Source: Vitis vinifera
Taxonomy: Eukaryota; Streptophyta; Magnoliopsida; Vitales; Vitaceae
Length of the DNA: 64,000 bases
Direction: 5' to 3'
NCBI RefSeq assembly: GCF_030704535.1
Contig: NC_081815.1
Location: 759,001-823,000, forward strand
In this document: in pieces, positions 56,733 to 64,000 of the stretch
Numbering within the stretch: the stretch's first letter is position 1
Layout: every line of letters starts with the position of its first letter
Notes under the pieces: generated by a model
Seen by the model: only the letters and a program-made list of their open reading frames with translations
Database searches by the model: none
Told to the model about the DNA's origin: nothing
Program-made: the position numbers and the translations under genes

Positions 56733-57941
56733 AATTTTTCCGCAATTCCATATGGATGCATTGTTCTTCAACATGCAATTATTTTTACTGCAGTTCAGTT
56801 TTTTTTTGAGATTTTTACGGGTTATGAACTCCTTTTAAGTTTCTTGATTGCATGCTCTGAGCCCTTGGGTAGATCTATGAAATAAATAATGGTGTCATGC
56901 ACGTTCTGCACTCTGGTTATTAGAACTGTATGGGTTGCGCAATTTCACATGTAGGGGATTTTCCAATTGATGGTTCATTATCTACAACAGTTTCTAATTA
57001 CTGAAACAAGTTCATAGCAACCATAACAATCTCTTCAATTTCCATATAAAAGAACAGGATGTAGGCTGTGGGGGTGGGGTTCATGAAATTGGAGTAAAAT
57101 GGAGGTCTTATATGATTGTTTCCTAAATCCAACAGGTCTAGGTTCATCTTATCCTCTGTATTGTAGTTCTGCAGATCTTCTGTTGTGAATGGTTATGGCA
57201 CTTTTCTTAGAGCTTGACAGCTCCCTAAGTGTACATAAAAAAGGCTGTCTGTTTACCTCCATAATTCTGATCACCGGTCCTACATATTATTGATGCAAAT
57301 AATTGATCTGACACTGAATTGCATAGTTTAGGTTTCCTGCAAGATTCCGATTCCACAGAATGTAGGCTTTTTTTTTTTTTTTCGTCTTTTTACCTCATCC
57401 CCTCTTTTATATCCATTAAAAGCTTCAAGCCCTAGTAGATGACATGTGAACAGATCATAGTGGTCAACTAAGCAGAAGAAGCAAATGGTGGGCTTGTCTG
57501 GGTACTGAGATGGATCCCCCCCACCCCTCTTCTCACCTGGGTACAGTCTAATTTTAAAAATTGTACTGAAGAGTCCATGGAAAGTGCTTTTAATATAGCT
57601 AGTATAAGCTAAGTTGTAGAGATGGGGTTGATTGAGGTTTAAAACACCGAAGGCCTTGTCTATAAATGATGTCAAATGCACAAGCTAAGAGTTTGTGCAA
57701 AAGTTCACTTCAAACAGATGATTTTGCGCCCAAATCTTTATGCTAAATTTGGTATGCCCCCTTCAATTATATTAGTTTCCTAACAAACAAATACAAATTT
57801 CTGGTGCAACTCTTTCACTCCACCATCCTCTCAACTAGCTTCTCCATCCCTGGTTCCCCCATGGGTTAGAGCCATTTTGCCTCAGCGAGGCAGACCGCAG
57901 ATTAGGATAACCCATAAAGAAGGAAAACTCAGCAAATGTTG
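56733..57941. other. Tail-to-tail spacer between AGG3 and the subtilase
   Basis: Holds both 3' untranslated regions. No open frame with family resemblance was found. Confidence 0.65.
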
Positions 57942-60496
57942 TTACAACTGTGTCCAGGCATAGGCAACTGGGCTCTTAACTTGGTGCTGGGTGTTGCTCC
58001 AGACAATCGAGCCAAATGCACTCCTAGTCATGCGGTTCTGCACCTTTTTGCCCTTTTTCGCCACGAATGTTACTGTGTATCTCTTTTTCTCCCCTACATT
58101 TTTGAAAACGAGCGTTGAAGGCCTAACCACCACCCCCACGGATGGAGGCCCAGTCACGGCCACTTGATAGACGGAATCTGCAGCTCCCACATTCGTCAAT
58201 TCTCGGGTGTACCGAACAAACCCTTTGCTCCCAAATAGGACTGAAAAGGACGGGTAGTTAAGTTCCCCTGGGTCGCTAAACTTCCTGGAACACGTGATGT
58301 TCTGCCGCTTGACGATGGCTCGCACATGTTCGATGGTGTAGTCCAATGAGCAAAGGAATGCGACGTAGTCTTGCGTTGAGATATCATACACCAAGCCCGG
58401 AGATAAAGCCTTCTGTGGATCAACATGGCCGGACCCATGCGCCAATGGTGTGGATAACCCACCATCCGCAGCATCACGCAGAGGAGATTTGGTGTTGTCA
58501 CGAGTGTAGGCAGTAGTCATGAGAGCCGATTTGACGGCGCTTGGACTCCATTCTGGATGTGCCGCTTTGATCAGCGCGGCCACCCCACTTATGTGTGGGC
58601 AAGACATCGATGTACCTATGAATTTTCAGCACAAAAATCGAATTCAGTCAATATAACTTACCCCAATTTGATCGACAAGCTTAAATTATCAAATAATTAT
58701 GGGTTATTAATAGGACACGAGTTCTTGATTTTTTTGTTCAATGTGCAAAGGTTTTCAAAGTACTTTTCAAAAATGTTTTTTAAATTTGGTAAATACTGTT
58801 CCAAAATAAAACCTGTTTCCACGTATAGTTTCCAATCGGATCCTTTAAGTTGGTATATGAATGAAAATATGGCCGTTGGAATACCTGACATGATATTGAA
58901 CTGAGTTTTCCTCGTGTCCTTCTCCAGCCCAGTGGGCCCAAGAGCCTCAGACCAAGCTGCTAGGATATTAACACCCGGTCCAATCAGATCGGGCTTCAGG
59001 ATCTGGGGAGTCACCAGATTGGGCCCTCTCGAACTGAACGCCGCCACCACCGGTGACGGCCGGACGTTCAACACAGTCCCACCAAAACTCAGCAGAGCCG
59101 TCGGATTCGCCACTGACTTCACGTAGGCTCTGAGCACATCACCCACCTTCCTCCCCACGGCCACTGCCGGAAGCAAGTGGCTGTCTGCCACCAACTCCTC
59201 GCCGCTCACGGCAGTGTTAGCGAGTATCATTCCCACGCCTCCGGCATCGCGCACCACCAAGCCTTTCTCAACACGAGCGTTGATTCCTCTGTCACAGATC
59301 ACCACTTTCCCTCGTACGTACGCCGGTTGAAGCGAACCGGGCAGACACAAGTTGCTGGTGCTGTTTCCTTTGCTGTAAACCAACGAAACCGGTTTTTTAC
59401 CCATGCCTCGACCGCTGTAGAGAGATACGCCGGTGATTTTCTTCCCATTACCTAGCAGTGCGTAAGCCGGAAAATCCCTGTCCAGGGTTCCAGCTCCAAC
59501 GGTCATTATCCATGGAGCGACGTTAGCCAATGAGGCTTTGCTTGGGCCACTGTTTCCAGCTGAGCAAGACACGAAAATGCCCATTTCCATCGCTGTGAAA
59601 GCTCCGATGGCGATGGTGTCACGGTAGTAAGGCCCGGAGCCGCCGCCAAGAGAGAGTGAGAGCACATCGACGCCGTCAACTATGGCTCGATCCATTCCGG
59701 CAAGAATGTCAGAACCAAAGCAGCCGGTGCTCCAACACACCTTATAGGCTGCAACACGCGCGTGTGTGGCCATCCCGCGAGCTGTTCCGCTGGCGTACCC
59801 AAGGAGGCTTGCGTTCGACACGTGTGCGCCGGCTGCGGTGCTCGCCGTGTGGGTGCCGTGGCCGTCGACGTCTCGCGGCGACTCCTTCTCTTTGGATTTC
59901 TTCACGAAATTCCCGCCGGAGGCCATGCGGTAGCCCTTGGAGAAGCTCTGAGCCCCAATAAGTTTCTTGTTACAGGACGAAGCCTGAAAATCGGGACCCT
60001 CCTCGCATTTGCCGCGCCACCTTGCTGGAACCTCCGTCATGCCGGAATCATCAAAGCTCCTGGAATCCGGCCACACTCCAGTGTCGAGAACTCCAATGAT
60101 GACATCCTGGGACGCCTGGTTCAGGTCCTGCGTCCGATGCCCAGCCCACAACCCCAATTCAGTATCCAGCCCCAGAAACTCCGGTGACCGTGTCGTATGA
60201 AGACTATAAACCTCGTCCTCGTAAACGCCCATAACCGAATCCGATTTCCGCAGCGCCTCAGCCTGCTCAGGATCCAGAGACGCAGCAAAACCATGGTACG
60301 CCGTAGAATACGTATAAAGCAAATCATCAGAGTTGGAGGATATAGACTGAAGACTCGCCGAGTACCAGTCATCGTGGGTTGCATATGACAAAGGCTTCTG
60401 CCGGTGATTCATTTGCACTATGTAAGTCCGCTTCGCCATCACCGACAGTGAAAAGCATGCAAACCAGAACGAGAACAGCCACACCACAGACGCCAT
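57942..60496 (-). CDS. Subtilisin-like serine protease, SBT1 group (SBT1.8-like)
   Basis: A secreted plant subtilase of 761 residues. Minus-strand coding exons: 58885-60496 and 57942-58615 (2286 nt). Order: signal peptide (about 1-21, ending VMA|KRTY), I9 propeptide (TYIVQMNH to about 100), mature enzyme starting [10 protein letters not shown] at 101, PA domain inserted at about 370-460, and C-terminal fibronectin-like domain. The catalytic triad is complete: Asp138 in GVLDTGVWP, His213 in [10 protein letters not shown], Ser540 in GTSMSCPH; oxyanion Asn315 is in SAGNSGPS. The single intron (58616-58884) splits the codon two before the active serine, so an unspliced transcript would give an enzyme without serine or C-terminal domain. 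The start is the ATG at 60496 (MASVVWLF). Subgroup number is inferred from likeness to Arabidopsis SBT1.8. Confidence 0.94.
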
Positions 60497-61094
60497 GGCC
60501 ACAGACCCAAAGCGAACGTAACAAAAAGAAAGAATGTGAATCGACAGCAGGTTTCTTCTGATCTTTAATGGCTTAAACTAAACTCCCTTCACCCAGAGAT
60601 TGAGAACAAAAGCGAAAAAGGAGAAATTATCAGTCTCAGTCTCAGACTCACCTCTCCAGTCCCATAATGCTCGTTATTCAAGGCTCCCTCTTTATCACCT
60701 CTATATTCTACTGATTCTCCGAAACTCGTCTTACACTTCTTTCTTTATCACTAAATTGCCACTACCATTCACTTCTATATATCCAAGAAAATTACTTTTG
60801 GACAAGCTTAGGAAAATTTTAATATTAGTAATTGATTTTTAAAATACGTAATATAAATTATGTTATAATTAATTTTATTTATATTTTTCTGTCTATTTTT
60901 ATTCATATTTTTCATTCTTCTGTAATATTTTTTTTTATTAATCTTTTTCTCACATTTTCACTATATATTTCTAAAAAATTTGGTCATGAGTCATGAGCCC
61001 ATTAAATATTATATCGAAAAGCGTGGTTCAGTATTAAATCCGACAGCTCGAGAACCAGCTTTAAAGTGACTAATTGTAAATGGGGTCATAATGC

Positions 61095-61126
<32 letters not shown>

Positions 61127-64000
61127 TTTAAAAACAACTTTTAATAATTAGTCCATGGTCAAGGCCTCTCTCCCACAACTTTAAAAAGAAAAAAAGGTGA
61201 ATCGTAAATTATGGATGTTGGTGATCCTCTTAACATGATTTGAAGATTAGTCATGGCTAATGGGTCCAAAGCATGATTAACAAAAAGCAGCTTTAATCAA
61301 TGTACAAATTTTAGAAAACAGTAATAATATTTTTCATATAGTTTGAGATTAAATACTTTGGAAGGCACAAAATCATATGTTGATTTGATAATCCAACAAA
61401 TGAACGATTAAAAGAAAAAGGGTGGAGGGTTAAATGGGATGGTGTCTACAAAAAGTAAAGCATTTGTGGAAGCTTTAGGCCCCCATGGGAGGCTGTAATT
61501 ATAGGTGGACCTGTTTGTAAATACTCTAGTGGAAAAATGAAAGGGAGGGGTATAAAGGGAAAAAAAAGCACATTAATCAAGGAATATGGTGGCCAATTTA
61601 TCCGTTATGATTTTGTCGTCTAACTCCGTGTGAATAAGAAGGGCCCACCGCCCCAACGTTTTATTTTCAATTTCCTATTTTCTTATTTTCCTATTTATGG
61701 ATGTAACGGATCTATTTCTCCTTCGCCCTTTTTCTACTTTTTGACTGCTACATCATCACTCATTGAACCTCAAAACAACCTCCTTCCGAAAGCGCGTGTA
61801 TTCACCGCAAAGGTGAGTTACAATTTTTTTTTTCCGGCCATTTTGTAGTCTTCCCCACTTTCCTTTTGTATTTTAAAAATAAAAATATGATTTTTTTTTT
61901 TAGCTTTAATTTCTTTAAATAGTTTTTAAAAATCATTATTTTTTAATATATTTTTTTGTTTTATATAAAAATTATTATTATTTTTAATTTTAAAAAATAA
62001 AGGTTTAAGTGTTTTTCTCATCATCAAATCTTTAGAATTACTCATTACATTTGAGATATTTTTCAATTAAAAAATAAAAAAAATAGCTTTATCCAATCAA
62101 AAGCTTAATATACAAAAGAAATATCTAATCTTCACTTTTTAATACAAATATTTTTTGTATGTTTCAAACAAATTTTAAACTTCTCTTTTAATTATAAATC
62201 TATATATAAATTATATATTTATAATATTATCAGTTTTATCACTATTCAATCACTAATCCCAATATTTTGGGTTCATTGATCAACCTAATTTTTAAAATAT
62301 TATCTTATTAATATTTAAAATATTTCATAAAAAATTAGTTAAAAATATCTCAAATTTATTTAACAATAACCTATTTTCATAAGAAATTCTCAAAAAATCA
62401 TTTTGGGTCAAAAATAATTTCAATAACAATAAATTACTAAACATGGCCACAACGGGAAAAAAAACGTGGGCATAGCGCGTATGCAAAGAGAGGGAGGGAA
62501 GAGGAGTGAGTAAAGAAGGGTGATTGAAATTGGCAGGTAGCAAAGGGGCACATGGAAGAGAGAGGGAGAGAGTGGCCCATCGCCATCGCCAATCCACCCC
62601 CAAGCTCCCAACCCCATCTCATCCAGTAGGCGCCGGTGATGGCGCGATTCATGTCACCATCGTCCCTCAAAAAGCTCCTGTATTCCCGCACGCTTTGGTC
62701 TATCTTCTCTTCTTTTTCAGGTTTTTTCTCTCTTTTTCCACGCGTTTTCATCCTTTCACATTTGCCTTTATAATTATATACGAACTTTCCATAAAGATAT
62801 TTCAACTTTGAAATAAAAGTCGGATGACGCTTCCATCATACTCCTAACTGAAAAAAATAATTTGTTATCAAACTAAATTATAAAAAAATTAATTTATAAT
62901 TTTCACACCTCCTATGTGAAAGGATGAAAACGCGTGAAAAAAAAAGAAGAAAAAACTTGAAAAAGAAGAGAAGAAAGGCCAAAGCGTGTGGGAATACGAA
63001 CTGATTTCACACCAACCCATAAGATATAAGATTTTTTTTTAATGATTTTAGAAAATATTTTTAATTTTTAAAAAATTAAAAAATTTCAAATATTAAAAAA
63101 ATTAGAAATATTTTTAAAATTATTATCAAACATACTTTTAGTAACCTCATGTATACTAAGAGTAAAATTTGAAAGAGTAATAAGGTAGGTGAGATGAGGT
63201 GGTCTAACAATGATGGTGACCATATAATTATGGGACGATGCCTTATATCTTATGGGCTTTGAACCATTAGAAAATAAAGAAAAAGGTAAGTGTTGTGGCC
63301 TGCAGAGAGAGAGAGTGGTAGATTATTTTGAATCTTTGATTGAAAGTCCCAACCCCACGCCTTTCAACAACAGCCACTATTATACACACACCCATGTGGT
63401 TGTTCAAATCTTTTGAACACCCATCTTACTTTAGTGGGACTTTTGTTTTGAAGTGACTCCCTTAATCTTCTTCTTTAGAGGTGGGACCTTGTACACACAC
63501 CCATGGTAGTAGGATGAATCCCACTCCCTAGACAAATCAATCCCAACCCCGTTTTTATGTGGATTCTGTTCTTGGTGAATCATTTTTTGATAGATTTTTA
63601 GTGTTAGTGGCCTCTGCCTACCCTATATCTTTTAAGGGCTGCCATTATTTTGATGAATAATGTCTTACGTATTGGACCTCCTACGGCCTAATGAGGTCAC
63701 TATGAGATTAGTATAGAGCCACGCCTATGATCACTGACCTTCAAACCACTATAAAATATTCTATTAAATAAGAAATAATCATTATCTAATTTTAAATAAA
63801 TTTTTGTTTGAAGAAATAATGTTCTCCTTTTAACTTTCAAATTAAATTTGTTTAAATTTATATATCACAACTACTTTCAATCAAATTTACAAATAGGAAT
63901 AAAAGCTTTTATTGAACTTGTCGAATAGCTTATGATTTTTTAGAAACCAATCCAAATAAAAGTTAAAAAATAAATCCTTATTTATTTTTTCCATATCATA
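60497..64000. other. AT-rich region with no gene recognised
   Basis: Promoter and leader of the subtilase up to about 60700, then AT-rich DNA with a 29-bp poly-T run near 61098-61126 and an inverted repeat at 62680-62997. The frames at 61630-61848 and 62325-62811 are low-complexity and match no family I know. Confidence 0.6.
62680..62997. repeat. Inverted repeat, about 82-bp arms around a 153-bp spacer
   Basis: Arm 1 at 62680-62761 starts gtattcccgcacgctttgg and ends cgcgttttcatcctttcaca. Its reverse complement, with a few mismatches and small gaps, is arm 2 at 62915-62997 (tgtgaaaggatgaaaacgcg ... ccaaagcgtgtgggaatac). The spacer is AT-rich. A transcript would fold into a long hairpin. It may be a foldback or MITE-like element, or a local inverted duplication. 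Confidence 0.88.

Noticed and set aside
59762-60187. A 141-residue open frame antisense to the subtilase first exon
   Set aside because: It lies wholly inside a strongly conserved exon on the other strand and has no family motif.

Overview
The window is nuclear DNA of a flowering plant. It has AT-rich intergenic DNA, many short GT-AG introns, plant-only gene families and a decayed Ty1/copia element. Gene content, exon structure and repeat load fit a woody eudicot, and I suspect grapevine (Vitis). That name rests on protein likeness from memory, not on a search. All exon models were read by eye. For each multi-exon gene that lies whole in the window, the coding exons add up to a multiple of three and the protein has the length expected of its family.

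Layout. 1-2974 (+): 3' part of methylthioribose-1-phosphate isomerase (methionine salvage). 4462-5751 (-): 40S ribosomal protein S29. 6849-14805 (+): a RecQ helicase of the plant RECQ3 type with 19 coding exons, two of them microexons of 8 and 4 nt. RPS29 and RECQ3 are head to head and share a 1.1-kb promoter region. 15461-27744 (-): a tandem array of three intact strictosidine synthase-like (SSL) genes of six exons each, two remnants of further copies, and a broken Ty1/copia element between copies 2 and 3. 29355-29765 (+): a small DUF1677 protein with a tiny upstream ORF. 31629-38230 (-): aldehyde dehydrogenase family 7 (antiquitin type), 14 coding exons, one GC-AG intron. 38.4-42.7 kb: AT-rich DNA with a diverged tandem duplication. 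43175-45175 (+): a single-exon cation/calcium exchanger of the CCX type. 46548-46994 (+): copper transporter of the COPT5 type, followed by a 1.2-kb minisatellite. 48505-49705 (-): a LURP-one-related protein. 53481-56732 (+): a type-C heterotrimeric G-protein gamma subunit (AGG3/GS3/DEP1 class) whose cysteine-rich tail is built from nested tandem repeats. 57942-60496 (-): a subtilisin-like protease of the SBT1 group. 60.5-64 kb: no gene seen, but a clear 80-bp inverted repeat.

The genes do not form one pathway. They are ordinary plant housekeeping, transport and signalling genes, with one young tandem family. I found no evidence of an unknown multi-gene system. The items most worth a second look are the 4-nt microexon that restores an invariant helicase motif in RECQ3, the repeat-built tail of the G-gamma subunit, the history of the SSL array (including a pre-insertion site that orders duplication before transposition), the minisatellite beside COPT5 and the inverted repeat near the right edge.
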